NCBI GenBank assembly: GCA_018873245.2 | Contig: JAEMBT020000007.1 | Location: forward strand, 8,501,129-8,565,128 | Direction: 5' to 3' | DNA from: Archegozetes longisetosus | Taxonomy: Eukaryota; Arthropoda; Arachnida; Sarcoptiformes; Trhypochthoniidae | DNA length: 64,000 nt | Shown here: positions 42,605-54,614 of the stretch, piece after piece | Layout: the number at the start of each line of letters is the position of its first letter | Numbering within the stretch: the first letter of the stretch is position 1 | The notes under the pieces: model-generated | Seen by the model: only the letters and a program-made list of their open reading frames with translations | Told to the model about the DNA's origin: nothing | Database searches by the model: none | Made by a program: the position numbers and the translations under genes

Positions 42605-43205
42605 AACACTCCTAACATTGTCTAATCTAATTGTTCCTAAAATTCCTTATTACTTTCTTCATCCAGCTCACCTGAGGTGCATACGCACTAACTACATTCA
42701 CAACAAGCCCATTCCAGTCTTTACTGACATTACCTTATCATTCAATCTTTTAACACCTACTGTCCCTTCCCTCAACTCCTTATCCAAAACTATTTTCACC
42801 CTATTTTTCTCTTCACTGCCCTCAGAATATACCTTTCCCCAATGTCCCTTGGCTTATTGCCCTTCCACATGATCTCTTGAACACACACCACATTTGTTCT
42901 CCTCTTCATCATTTCCACTAGCTCTACCCTTTACTGTCATAGTCTCTGCATTCCATATAGCTATTTTTAGTCTAAACCTCCAAATTAGCTTCTTTATTTG
43001 CACGCGCCCATCTCGGCATGGAAGCTCTCTGATATTTCCCACAGTAACTGTGTGAAGTTACTGTGTCGCTTAAAGCGGGGAACGCCCTTCCATTATCTAT
43101 TCGCATTTGAGAACTCATACATACAGTACGGCTTAATTTTATTGCCGGTTGTCTACCTGACGCCAACCGTCCCCCTTTCACAGCTGGGCTTAGGACCGAC
43201 CATGG
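42110..43205 (-). mobile_element. RTE-type non-LTR retrotransposon fragment (endonuclease region)
   Basis: Read on the minus strand, broken frames give LKIAIWNAETMTVKGRA near 42950, then around 42300-42480 VHELTIFNTFFHK, FKSGVGRSQIDLL and EQHRIVVMDMR. These match the apurinic endonuclease domain of RTE-like (craniofacial-development-protein-2-like) elements: the WNxRSMT start, the NTxF block, the SQID block and the QHRxxVxD end. No reverse transcriptase is present. Several stops and frame changes, and an expanded CT repeat at 42556-42601, show it is dead. Base composition differs sharply from the surrounding AT-rich DNA. Confidence 0.8.
42556..42601. repeat. CT microsatellite inside LINE remnant
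   Basis: About 23 CT units interrupting the endonuclease remnant. Confidence 0.95.
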
Positions 43206-43707
43206 TGGAGTTATTTATATAAACATGAAAAACCTAGCCAAATATTTTGTGTAGTTTCTATGTTATGTATATTTTCCAAGAATGAATAAATCGAAATCAG
43301 GGATATGATTACAAGATTCAAAAGATTATGCCCTAAACCCATGGAATCTGGCCTATCGATGTTCCCTAACGGTGACCCATTCAAGCTGTAGCATATGATA
43401 AGATATTCAATTAGCCGAAAGAATTCTTGAGATCGGTGAATCGCTTAGGAAGCTACAGGCTAAAGTTCAATGAAATTTCTCTAGCGAAGATACTAAAGAA
43501 TTTCATTTAAAATTATAAAACAATTGCGGACACGTTGTAAAAAATATGTATAAATACTTAGGAATATCTAAAAATGTAAAATATTCGATAATTAATTTAT
43601 ATGGGTGGAGTTATCGAAAAGGGGTCATTTTTAGAACTTCATATACCTCTTCTGAACTAGTATTGAGAGTTTGGTTTCATAATTATTATAAATATTTTCC
43701 TAATCAC

Positions 43708-45443
43708 CAGAGCCTAACATTATATTTAATTAAATATCACTTATATCTTGCTAAATCATCATAGTTATCATAATTACGCAATTTTAAGATAAAAATGATT
43801 AATTTTGAGGACATTTTTTTGTAAATATCTTAAATATTTAAGAGATGCGTAAATATTTCAAATATATTTAAATATTTCCCCTTTTTTCGGGACGTTATAT
43901 GTGTTTGCATTACAGATTTCAATTTAAACATGTAAACATTAATTTCATTTGAATATTCAACTATTTGTGATTATTTGTGATATTCTATGAATCTCTAAGT
44001 CAAAATGCCGAAAGATAAAGAGTCAGTGCGTAAAAGATATATATTAAAACATAAAGCAAATATGAAGAAGTGGAAAGGAAATAAGCAGTTAATACTGACA
44101 GAAATGACGAAACCAATGGATGGGTTCAACAAAGAAATGCTCAAATGGATGGTGGTAAACGACATTGCAATTGATAAACTTAACAAAAAATTATACAACG
44201 ATTTCTTGTCAAAACATGTGAAAAGAGAGATCCCGAGACATATGACCATAAGAAGACAGTTGGATAGTTGTTATGATGAAAAAATCGATAATATTCGTAA
44301 TAAAATTGGATTTAGTAATATTTGGATCTCTGTTGATGAGACTGTCGATGCGGTCGGGAGATGTCTTGGAAATGTTATTATTGGGAGTTTAAAAAATGGA
44401 GAATGTGGACAAAGCTTTTTAGTCAACTCTAAGGACTTAAATGGAAAAGTAGACAATACGACAATTGCAACTCTTGTAGATGACACAATAAAGATGCTAT
44501 GGCCCGAGGATTTTGACCGTAACAGACTCTTATTACTCGTAACGGATGGTGCACACTATATGAAAGTCGCAGGAGAGAATTTTAAAATATTTTATTCAAA
44601 ATTAACTCACATCACATGTATGGCACATCTTATTAATCGAATTATTGATTGTATTCGTTGCAATTACAAACTTACGGACAAACTTATAGCTGAAGTGAAG
44701 AAAATTTTCACAAAATCACGCTCTCGAAACCAACTTTTCAAATTCATAGCACCTGATTTACCATCACCACCAAAACCTGTCATTACACGATGGTCGACTT
44801 GGCTTAATGCTTCATTTTATTATACTAAATATTTCGACGTGATAAAAATGATCGTTGAGAGATTGGATCCTGAAGACGCAACTTGTGTTGAAAATGCACA
44901 AGTATTATTCAAAAAGAAGGATCTGAAAACTGAACTTTCTTATTTATTTACTAATTTTCAATTCATTCCTGAAATGATCATTTCAATTCAAGCTAAAGAT
45001 GTGATGCTCTCACATTCAGTTCAAATTATTGAAGATTTGGATATTAAACTATCAACAATAGATGGTTCATTTGGTAATATAATTCGTGTGAAATTTAATT
45101 TTCTAATTGAGAAGAATAAGGGTTTCGAAATTGTCAAAAATATAAGCTCTATTATTAAAGGTGAAGTGAGCGATACAATTGAAGACTTAAGCCCTTAACA
45201 GGTTTCATGCTTTAAATTTGCACCGATTACTTCTTGCGATGTCGAACGATCTTTTTCAAAATATAAATTAATGCTTAATCAAAGAAAACACGGAATGTTG
45301 TTTGAAAATTTCGCTAAATCTTTGATTATCAACTGCAATTCTGAGATTTGAAAATAAATATTTTGAATAAATATTTCTCAATTTTTTCGCAAATAAATAT
45401 TTAAATATTTTCTGTTTTTTCATAAATAAAATGTTAGGCTCTG
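43708..45443 (+). mobile_element. Almost complete hAT transposon with TIRs and TSD
   Basis: 1,736-bp element. Terminal inverted repeats CAGAGCCTAACATT (43708-43721) and AATGTTAGGCTCTG (45430-45443) are perfect over 14 bp. The flanking 8-bp duplications are CTAATCAC (43700-43707) and TTAATCAC (45444-45451), one mismatch. It contains the transposase reading frame at 44005-45351. Confidence 0.93.
44005..45351 (+). pseudogene. hAT transposase with one in-frame stop
   Basis: The frame runs 397 codons from ATG 44005 to TAA at 45196-45198, then continues in the same frame for 50 codons to TGA at 45349-45351. The first part has the hAT RNase-H-like landmarks: IWISVDETVD (first Asp), LLLVTDGAHYM (second Asp), TCMAHLINR and ITRWSTWL. 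The second part (APITSCDVERSFSKYKLML) is the hAT C-terminal dimerisation motif. A single nonsense change thus separates two halves of one protein. No N-terminal BED zinc finger is visible, so even a read-through product may lack DNA binding. It resembles the vertebrate CGGBP1-like hAT branch (from memory). Confidence 0.85.
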
Positions 45444-45799
45444 TTAATCACTATCAAAAGTAGATTACGTATACGAAGTTTGACCTTCAAGGACATGCCC
45501 AATCAAAAGATACGTCCACTTTTAGACTTTCCTACGAATGGTAGATAAAGATTTGGCTTAACTATAGTATGCGCCACCAAACGAATCTTTCTGGAAATTA
45601 GTATTTAGTAGTTTTGGGGTACGAGGAAGGTTCCAAAATGTCGAAAATTAATGATTCACATGTTCTAAGGTTCAAAATTATATAAAATTCTAAGATATAT
45701 AAAGATAGAAAAGATGACCTCTTTTCTGAACTCCGTCCAGTTATGCTATAAACATAATTAAGGTATACTTGAATTATTTTAGTGTAAAATATAAAACTG

Positions 45800-46440
45800 C
45801 CAAATCTCATCAATCTTACTCACTGTCTGTGGATTCCAGATTTATGTAAATCCCATCCAAGGATTCTGCGGGACTTAGAACCCGGATATATGCCGCGCAT
45901 ATCCGACTAACCAAAGAATAGTCATAACGTGCGCACACACCCTACCATTTTCAGGCTACATTTGCACTAACAGCAGTAGTAGTACAAGAGTGACTCGGCA
46001 TCGTGTTTGGCTATACCTACTTAAACGTAGAAATAATATTTTGTAGTGAAGCGGTACCGAGACTGAATCCGCTTTCGGAGGAGCATGGACTCTTCATCTG
46101 AAATCCCCAGAGAGCTGAGACCAAGTGGCCCTGTATGTCGAGCTACTCGAATCTCAAATCTCCCTGAGGAACTTGTGGTTTCAACAAAGTAGGAGCATAC
46201 TTGCTTCAGCTGGTAGAAGTCCAAAGATATAATGTGGAGGTCAATCATGTCCAATTCTGGGAACACTAAATCAAAATTCACGGTTATGAACGTGAAATTA
46301 GCTCCGATTAAGTCTTTGGCTCTCAATCGCTGGCACGTTCCGATCCTACCAAAATCTACTTGTTTTTTGGCTAATTTCTCTTGAATGGATTCATTGAATG
46401 ACAAAATTCACTTTATTTCTAAAGTAGGTCTTGGTACTGT
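45800..46440 (-). other. Unrecognised block with 127-codon ORF
   Basis: The minus-strand ORF 46404-46021 reads through FGRIGTCQRLRAKDLIGANF and a CSYFVETTSSSGRFEIRVAR stretch. The block is less AT-rich than its surroundings, and a palindrome CGGATATATGCCGCGCATATCCG-like lies at about 45882-45904. This suggests a remnant of a mobile element or of a gene exon. No domain recognised. Confidence 0.35.
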
Positions 46441-48310
46441 ATGTCTGTTTCGTTAGGGGACGCGCTTAGTCCATTTTGGACATACTCCTTTATGTTACCT
46501 AATTCTCTATCAGTGTTGGGTTGTAATCGATAGAGACTGCCTTGCTTTCTAATGTATTTTCTTTTCATACTTACTTTTTCTATAAGGTCTTATAACAAAT
46601 GATTAATAGACTTCAAATAAATAAAAACTGTTCTTTAATAAGTGTTATTAAAACAACTTTTCTCTTACATACAGTGATATACGAAGTAAGAAAAACAAAT
46701 GATTCTATTACATAACTTCCCTTGCGTCGTATAGTTTTTGGTTTCCCTAATATTGCTGTCTAGCTAAAAGTATCCGTGCTTTTACCGATGAGCAAGTCCG
46801 AGTCTTCAGATCTTTTTGAAAGACGCGGACCTGGATCCTGGACCTCAGGACTCGAATCTCAAGACCCTGACCCCGATACAAAACAAATCTGTAATTTAGA
46901 TCGTAATATAAACAAATTCATTTCATGCATAGCAGCGTAAAACATGTGGCATAAATGCTATCATATTATCTAAACAGATAACTTAAACATAAATCATTTG
47001 CCATTGTTTTAAACTGCTTCAATCCCTTAAGAAAATGATGTTTTTGAAATTTATAAGCAGAAATATCTCAACTATTATTATTCAGTCCTCCGTAGATTTA
47101 GCTAATTATAACAAAGTACTTTTTAAGAAGCAAAAATAAATTATTAGGATATTTAGAGAAATAATGAAATGACGAGTCAATCTTTTAGTTTGGTGGAAAA
47201 TTAGTAAAGCTCAGCTTCCCACTTTTCAACAATCGCATTTAATATTTTGTCAATACCTCACTAAATGTTAAAAGTAATCGAAATCTGGAAATTTAATAAC
47301 TAAAAGTGTAGTCCTTTTATAGAAAAATAGTTAGGACGATAACGTCATGCAATTCATACAAGAACTTTTTAACGTTTAGAGATATGTAATTAAATGACAA
47401 TTCCAAAAAGCTTATTATATTACTCAAACATTTAGGGTCTAAAAATCATATCTAAAGCCTAAAGTTTTAGATCATGTCTGTCTTAAGTCCAAATGATTTC
47501 TTAGATCCGAGATCTAAAGTCTAAACAAATTTTTGACTTGAAGTCTAAAGTATAAAGCTCTAGACTAGAGTTTGACATCAGTGTACTGTTACTGTTTTTT
47601 ACTGAAAAATACTGTTACTGTTTAGTAAAGTATAGTAGAGTATGAAAAATAATTGACAAAGTAAAGTATAGTATTTTGCACTTTACTGAAATTTACTGTT
47701 TACTGGAAAACACAAATTTGCACATTGCGCATATTTTTTGTGCAGAACTTTAAAAGCACGTGTTTATACCATTTGTTCATAAAAATAATTAATTTGTTTT
47801 AATAATTCAATTATTTATTTATTTATATCATATATTTAAGTTTTTATTATGCCTGAAAGTAACTATGGTATTTCTGGTTAAAATTTAAACCCGCAACTAA
47901 TCTCTCAAGTGAGCACAATTTCAATTATTCGAATTTGACTTTATGTAAAAATCGTTCAAAACTTCATCCAGAAAATGTTAATAAAATGCTCTTTTTACGT
48001 TTCAATTATGATTTGTTAGAAAACAATACTGTATAATAAATTCTAATAAAATTTCGGTAGTCTAGTAATTATTGTTTTAGGTTAAAACAGTAAAATATAG
48101 TAAATCAATCTATTCGGCTTGTAAAGTATAGTACAGTAATAAATTTTTGATAAAATGTTATCCTCTACTCTAGACCATGAGTCTAGACTTTAAGCAACAT
48201 TAACCAAAACTTATAAATGCTCAATATTTAAACATTTTCTTAGTCATTGACTGTTACAATTTCATTGTAAATCAGATTTTATTGGTTTAGTGCATTAAAC
48301 ATTAACAAAT
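46441..48310. other. Intergenic, no gene seen
   Basis: AT-rich. Repetitive words TCTAAAGTCTAAA at 47440-47580 and ACTGTTACTG / AGTAAAGTATAGTA at 47583-47700 and 48080-48140 suggest decayed simple or satellite-like sequence. No supportable ORF. Confidence 0.5.
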
Positions 48311-49444
48311 TTAAGATTTTGAAGGAGCTTTACTTTTTTTGGGGCTTTTCTGATAAACTCTGATAAAATCGACTTCTAAAGTAGGCTTCAACCAATTTTT
48401 TGCCTCTTCTACTGTTAACTCTCCGTATTTTTCTGTTGGAAAATAACTGCCACCAACCGCAAGATTTAAAACAAACTGAAAGGGTTGATCGAATGGTTTT
48501 CGAAAAGCATTATAGGGATCGTCGCCCCGTCCAGACCAGAAAGATCTGACAAGAGTTTCGCTGTGATATTGATTGCCATCGACATACCATCGAATCTCAT
48601 CAGAATTCCATTCAATTGAAAACTCATGAAACTTTTTACTAAAATCAAATGTGAAGTTCTTGGGACCACTACCTTTATGTTGATTGTTAGGCCATTCACC
48701 ACCAAAATGAAGTGTTCCATCAATGACAGATGTATTCTGACCTCTGTATTCCATAATATCGATTTCTCCACTTGCAGCCCATTTGCCGTAAGTGTTTTTA
48801 GTCGGTAACATCCATATAGCAGGCCAGAGATGTTTTCCCTCAGGTAACCGTGCCTTAATCACAAACTTACCATATTTGAAACCATTTGTTTTCATTCTGA
48901 TTCTACCTGAAGTGTACGATTTTGTGTTATAATTTTCTGGTTTTGCAGTTATTTTTAGTTTTCCATCAGATACTTTGATGTTGTTTGGAGAATCAGTATA
49001 ACATTGAAGTTCATTATTTCCTCCACCTTTAAATCAGATCAAATGAAAACTTTGAAAAGTATTTTCAAAAATCACTTCAATGAAATGCTTTAATGAAATG
49101 GAACAATAGCCTGTTTGGTAATAAACTCTAAAGACTTCACCTCAATATGAACCTACTTTTTGAAGAGATGCGTTAACTCATAGGCCGTTTACTATGCATT
49201 AAAAATACTTTATTGAGTGATTCTTAATGAATAGAAAAAGGCCTGAGTTAACGCATCTCTTCAAAAAGTGGGTTCATAAGTTATCAAATTATAACAAACC
49301 TTCACAATTGACTTCAATATTCCAGACGTTTGTATCTAAAGATTTTTTATTGAACTCTTCACTCCAAACTAACTTCCACGCATAGGTTCTATTCATACAA
49401 ACAAACAATAATATTACAAATATGTTTTGTATAGTTTTCATCAT
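48311..49444 (-). CDS. Secreted GH16 beta-1,3-glucanase, copy 2
   Basis: Paralogue of the gene at 35734-36788, same function inferred. Exons 49444-49300 and 49026-48311 (286 aa). Two adjacent ATGs (49444 and 49441) are possible. The signal peptide (IQNIFVILLFVCMNRTYA) has diverged from copy 1, while exon 2 differs at only a handful of positions. The catalytic GEIDIMEYRG is intact. The C-terminus is a short basic tail (SPKKSKAPSKS), probably the ancestral end. Its intron is longer than in copy 1 because of a TA-flanked foldback insertion at 49144-49278. Confidence 0.93.
49144..49278. mobile_element. Foldback MITE in GH16 copy 2 intron, TA duplication
   Basis: Arms TATGAACCTACTTTTTGAAG... and its inverse ...CTTCAAAAAGTGGGTTCATA pair over about 38 bp with one mismatch, around a 55-nt AT-rich loop. 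TA at both edges fits Tc1/mariner-type insertion. The otherwise similar intron of GH16 copy 1 lacks it, which gives an empty-site comparison. Confidence 0.85.
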
Positions 49445-51053
49445 ATTCGATTATCTTGTCAAAGTAGTATCTGACAGATAATTTAAACTTGCAATATTTA
49501 TTTCTATAATAGTTGATTGTGACATTCAATTTAAACTGGTAAGTACTACTCTGCGATAAAACAAATGAATTCTTGGAAGAAAACAGCTTTTTAAATAAAA
49601 ATTGAATGTAATCAATTTATTGTATTCGTAACAATACTTGTGTGTGTAGTTGAAACTGTATAGCGAATAACCAAAGTTCGTAAAATAACAAATCGCAAAC
49701 ATGATTTTAATCTTATACTTTGCACAGCTTTGTGTAGAATTTGTAAAAAAGATAAAGCATATGTTCAAGTATTGCTTCAAACCACTATCTCTATTTCAAA
49801 TAACATTGCAAATAGCGCTTTATGAAACTGACCTGACCATGTGTATGTGCGATTAGTTAGTTTATATTTTAAACATTCTAGCTATATATAAATTGAAACA
49901 TGAAATGGAATAATTAGTGACTCGTGACTCAATTATGAAGTAACTATTCATAAACTATAACCTTGTTTAGTATTGTTCGAATTTTTCATAGAGTTTTCTC
50001 ACTATATTGTCATTCGTATGACTGCTATGTAAGCATAAAGCTTCAATTCAGACATACTATCAAATTGAAAAGTAAAGTTAAACTTTACTTAAAATATATA
50101 ATTCACTGTATATCAATTAAAACATAGCTATAGTGCAATCTCTAATTGAAAATTATTGCTATCCACGAAAGTATATATCTAAAAGTTTGACTTTACTTTG
50201 AATTTGACACTATAATGCTTATTTAAACCTTCACTGAATCTTAAGCTCTTCAGAAAAGCAGTAGAAAGCATTGTACCAATAGAAGCTTTAGATAGACCAA
50301 AAGTATTTGAATCTTTTAATGGGTTTATACAATTATAGTAAAACTTTTTTATGAAAACATAAATTAAGTATCTTATTAGGGATTAGTTTTCGAAACATAT
50401 TCCTGTGCTATAAAATTTAGGAACAGAAGTCAGTAGCATCTGTGTGACATTTGGCGAATATGTTTATCGATTGATCGAAAAGAGTTTGCGTACTATTCAA
50501 TGGCGAAAATATTAAGATAAATGTTAAGAACTTGTTCGCTCATGTTAACGACAAGTGAGATAATTTGAAAATATCTTATATAGTAGGCAATAATAATGCA
50601 TAAAATTATTAAATTAGAAATAAGATTTGCGACTGTGGTTACGTTGAAAGTGATTTCATAAGTTTCGGGATATTCTCAATGAGGCAAAATCGATTTATTA
50701 GATGTAAATGTATCGAAATTACTTATGTCTAGAGGTTTGAACATTAAATATCCATTTCATATAAGATTGTATAAACCCTACCTTAATTAGCTCTAACGCT
50801 ATAATGCTTTATTGATCAACATTTTGCTATAATTTTTCAGTCTATGACTAGTATATTATGCTTTTAAAAAAATTTCTCAAAGAATAGGCTATAATATTGC
50901 TGCTGTTATCTCATGTTGGCTGGAATGACCACAAAATGCACTTACAATGTTCAAGAGACAAATCTAGAATTGTTAGAAATATTATTCAAAAAGTAATTCA
51001 ATTTCAATTCAACCTTAAACTATTCCATATTCAAAGATATGTTTTGTTTGCAG
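49445..51053. other. Intergenic, GH16 copy 2 upstream
   Basis: The first 0.5 kb is alignable by eye, with many gaps, to the region upstream of GH16 copy 1, so the duplication included the promoter. The rest shows no gene. Missing first exon(s) of the C2H2 gene at 51054 may lie here. Confidence 0.5.
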
Positions 51054-54000
51054 AAATTTGTTCCCATATTAGATCGATATCGAGTATCGATGCCTTTGGA
51101 CTGTCCATTCCATCCGCAGCGAGACTTTTTATGGTGGCCCGAGAGTGAAATTGAAGATGAAGACGATGAAGAACGTGATTCTGACTGGACTTGTCCTTTT
51201 TGTGGACTAAGTTTCTTGTGTGCAGAAAGATTAGCAATTCATTGGGATGAATCACATCGACTTGATACCAATCAAGTATTTAATTCAAATTTTAGCATTT
51301 ATTTAATTGCATTGTCTTTCCAAATCGATTGGTGGGATAGTTTTAAAACCATATACAGCTATAAACTGATAAACAATATTACCTCTAATGTTGGTGACCT
51401 ATTATTGAGTTCTTGATTATTTTAAGCTATAATGACTTAAATGGAAATCCTTTAAAATCTTTTTTTTGACTCCATCTTACTATAAGAAGCAAGGAATGAA
51501 GCTTAATTGAAAATTTCATTAATAAAAAAGTTCCTTAGTTGAAGAAGATTAAAATTGATGGAATCAATTAGAGTCTGGAAAACATAATAATCCTATTAGT
51601 TTAAGTGTTGACCTAAATATTCTTTCGTTCTATTAGTACACTCGAAAAATTAATAATCCCTGATAGCAACCCGAATTGATGCGCTGTCATCAGATACTTT
51701 CCATCAGGCCATGTTATGGAGGATATTAACAAACTTGTATCATGTTTATTATAGTAATCAAAGCAAATTAAAAATCAAATTGGCAATAGATTGACGCGCA
51801 TCACAGCAGGTTGACGCAGGAACGGCCCTTTTCTTGTTGCTATTGCTAATTTTTAAGTTTTTAACTGTCCAGGAATACTGTAGAACTATTTTGTAGAAAT
51901 GCTCTGTAGAGTACTGTAAGTCTAGAATTTAGAAGTTCTCTTACGTAAGTTCTAACGAGTAGCCCAAGAAAGTTTCAATTATTAAAGAATAGGTAGTTTT
52001 GAGAACGTGACCACAACTCATGAGATACTAGTATAAAGAATAATAATAATAATTTCTCTGTAATACTATCGTATGAGTCAAGTTTTATAAATTGTCTAAC
52101 ATTTGAAAAAATCGATTTAAGTGAAAAAAGAGAAAAGAAAGAAGCTTTAATCTAAAATTATTGTTAATAGCCAGAAGATTCTGTATGCCTTGCGGACTAC
52201 TGCGATGTTATGAGATGCGATATAATCACTGGTAATAGAAGAAAGCGTAAGAGGCTGAAAACTGGGAGTCCGTTTAAAAATAGGAAAGAATCAGTTACTA
52301 CTACTTATTGTAATTCATCTGAAATGAAAAAATTGGAGGATCGCTGCCATCAAGTTGTGAGACAATGCACCCTCGGCTTATTATCTAATATTTCGATTAA
52401 AGATTATCAAGACATTGAATACGATTTGATCCAATCAATTTGCTCTTATTTGACTTGCGATAGATACTTCGATGATTATTCAAAAGAGGTTAGAAATACA
52501 GATATAATAATTATACAGTAAAATCTGTCTAACTTGAACATGTAGTTGAGTACATTTTGAAAAAAAATGAACAACAATTAAGTTATATCTCTATGGAATT
52601 TTTATATTGCTTTTTAAAACTACTTAAGTGCATGTCAAAGTTAGGCAGCTTTTCCTGTATATAACTATGAACATTTCGAGAGCAACAAATATTGGCTTTC
52701 TTGTTAAGCTGGAATATTATTCGTTTCCACAAAGTTTGATTGATAAATTCAAACTCAAACTCAAACTCAACCATTAATTATAGATTTAGTTAATGAATCT
52801 ATTTATTTTTAGACTCGAAACGTTCCTTTGACTCTCTGTTTGGTAATCGGAATTATAATGATTGGAGGCTTCTGTTTATGTTATTATATCGTTTGGATGC
52901 TATTCGAGTGAGTTTCCATAATCATTTTAACTTTTTATATGTCAGATTTTCAATAGTTTCTATTTATGATAGAAAATGAGGTTTTAATGAAGAGTCATCT
53001 ATTATTACTAAATAAATTTCAGTTTTAGCAGATATATCATGAAAATTAAAATAAGTTAGTATTGCTTGAAAGTAGAATTTGTAGCGTAAAACCCTAGATA
53101 TTGAAACAAAGTTCAGATCGTTTTGATTGTATAAATGATGTACTAGTTTTATTGACTAAAAGAATGAACAAAAATAGCATAATTGTATTGTCCCCCAGCA
53201 GTTCCCAAAACACTTCACCAATTCATTCATTCTATGTCACTCATGTGTAATTCACTCATTCACATATTGAAAGGCACATCAACTGATTGCTCAAACTATA
53301 GCGTTGTTGCAATTAAAGTCAGGTATAGGAACAAAATAAATGATTTATATGATAATTGTTACCTGAATGCACCAGTGATCGCATGAGCACCAATAGAGTA
53401 GTGATTAGAAACTAGATCCCGTGTATTTTGTCGTATATACCGTTTAGTGTATTGGCTCAACTCTTTTGCATAATATTACTATTATCCTTTCATTTTATTT
53501 CAGTATATCATTTCATGCATTTCTCAACTTCCAATTCTTATACTAACTTATTCTTTACTTCAGTTCATTAATTGTATTGAATAATGTTCAGAATATCATT
53601 TCCTGGAAGTCTTATCTGAACATTAGTCTCATTATCATAGGGAAAGTGGATAAAATATGAATTTTTGAATATGTAAAAGAAAGGGGTAAGATTTTTTCAA
53701 TAGCTCAGACAATAGGAATCGAGGATGCACTCAAATCTTTTCCTAACTTGACAGAAAAAGCTTAATATTTTTGAATATGAGATTTTCTTAATTTCTTGTA
53801 ATTAGGAAATAGTTAAATAGAAATATTGAATTATTCAAATTCAAAATTATATATTCAATAAAATTGAATGTGGTTCGTGGCCTTTGAACTCGATACTCTG
53901 CATTTTGAACTTTGTGCATCCATACGAAAAATTTTCTGACTTCACAACTAATTTTGGAAAAACTAGGACCTCTTCTATAGAAGTGATCAATGTATTAGTG

Positions 54001-54614
54001 ATTTCGATAAAAAGTATCCATTTATCAAAATTATACTTAATCTTTTGCGTTGGCCTTGTTTTACGACATTATTTAATGATTATTTTTATTTCGAATTAGT
54101 ATAAGAAGTGAAAGTCACATCAATTTGAATATTTATATTTTGTATAAGCTAGTATACATATAATAAATGAAATTTCTATTTACAACTCGAATCAAGTTCT
54201 GGATTCAGATCGAGAGTAGTACTAATGACTGGCGAAACAATAGAAGATCGACAGGGAATATTAGGTGGCAGTCAAGAATTGAAGGCAGCCCTGCCAGAAT
54301 CAGAAATAATGGTGGATGAGGACCGTATTCCAATTTCAGAGCGTCCAAAAATTCTGATAACATCTCCGTCTTCACAACGATTCATAAGATCTCAACCATT
54401 ACATTACTACCATCCTCACCAACCGAATATACAACACCAACACCAACACCAACAACCATATAGTAGTATAGAGGAAGACTGGGAAAGTTGTATGGATATA
54501 CCAACCCGATCAACGACTGCTGTTTCTTTGTCAACCACTGCAGCGGTTCATCCATCTGCATCCCGCGCCTCATCACATACTAGTAAATCAACTGCATCAA
54601 ACCCTTACAGATAA
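51054..54614 (+). CDS. C2H2 zinc-finger protein with C-terminal transmembrane helix, unrecognised
   Basis: Exons: 51054-51275, 52171-52488, 52813-52907, 54209-54614; phases join perfectly to 346 codons plus stop. The start is uncertain: either ATG 51090 (MPLDCPFHPQ) or an upstream exon, since KFVPILDRYRVS before it is open. Exon 1 has an acidic stretch then a C2H2 finger, WTCPFCGLSFLCAERLAIHW (C-x2-C-x12-H-x4-H). Exon 2 has CLADYCDVMRCD, a basic RRKRKR patch and a Cys/helix-rich region. Exon 3 is a hydrophobic helix (LCLVIGIIMIGGFCLCYYIV), almost certainly membrane-spanning. Exon 4 is a Ser/Thr/Pro/His-rich tail with a CACCAA-coded His-Gln repeat. A finger joined to a membrane helix is unusual. 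I do not recognise the family. Confidence 0.75.
51658..51865 (+). mobile_element. MITE family A, copy 3
   Basis: About 208 bp in intron 1 of the C2H2/TM gene. Begins TGATAGCAACCCGAATTGAT and ends CTTGTTGCTATTGC; the ends are short inverted repeats (TAGCAAC/GTTGCTA). Same orientation as the other two copies. Confidence 0.8.
52514..52659. mobile_element. TA-flanked MITE family B, copy 2
   Basis: 146 bp, TACAGTAAAATCTGTCTAAC ... GTTAGGCAGCTTTTCCTGTA. Inserted in intron 2 of the C2H2/TM gene, 25 bp after the splice donor at 52489. Confidence 0.85.

Noticed and set aside
42618-43222. Plus-strand ORFs of 70-84 codons
   Set aside because: They are antisense to an RTE-type endonuclease remnant readable on the minus strand.
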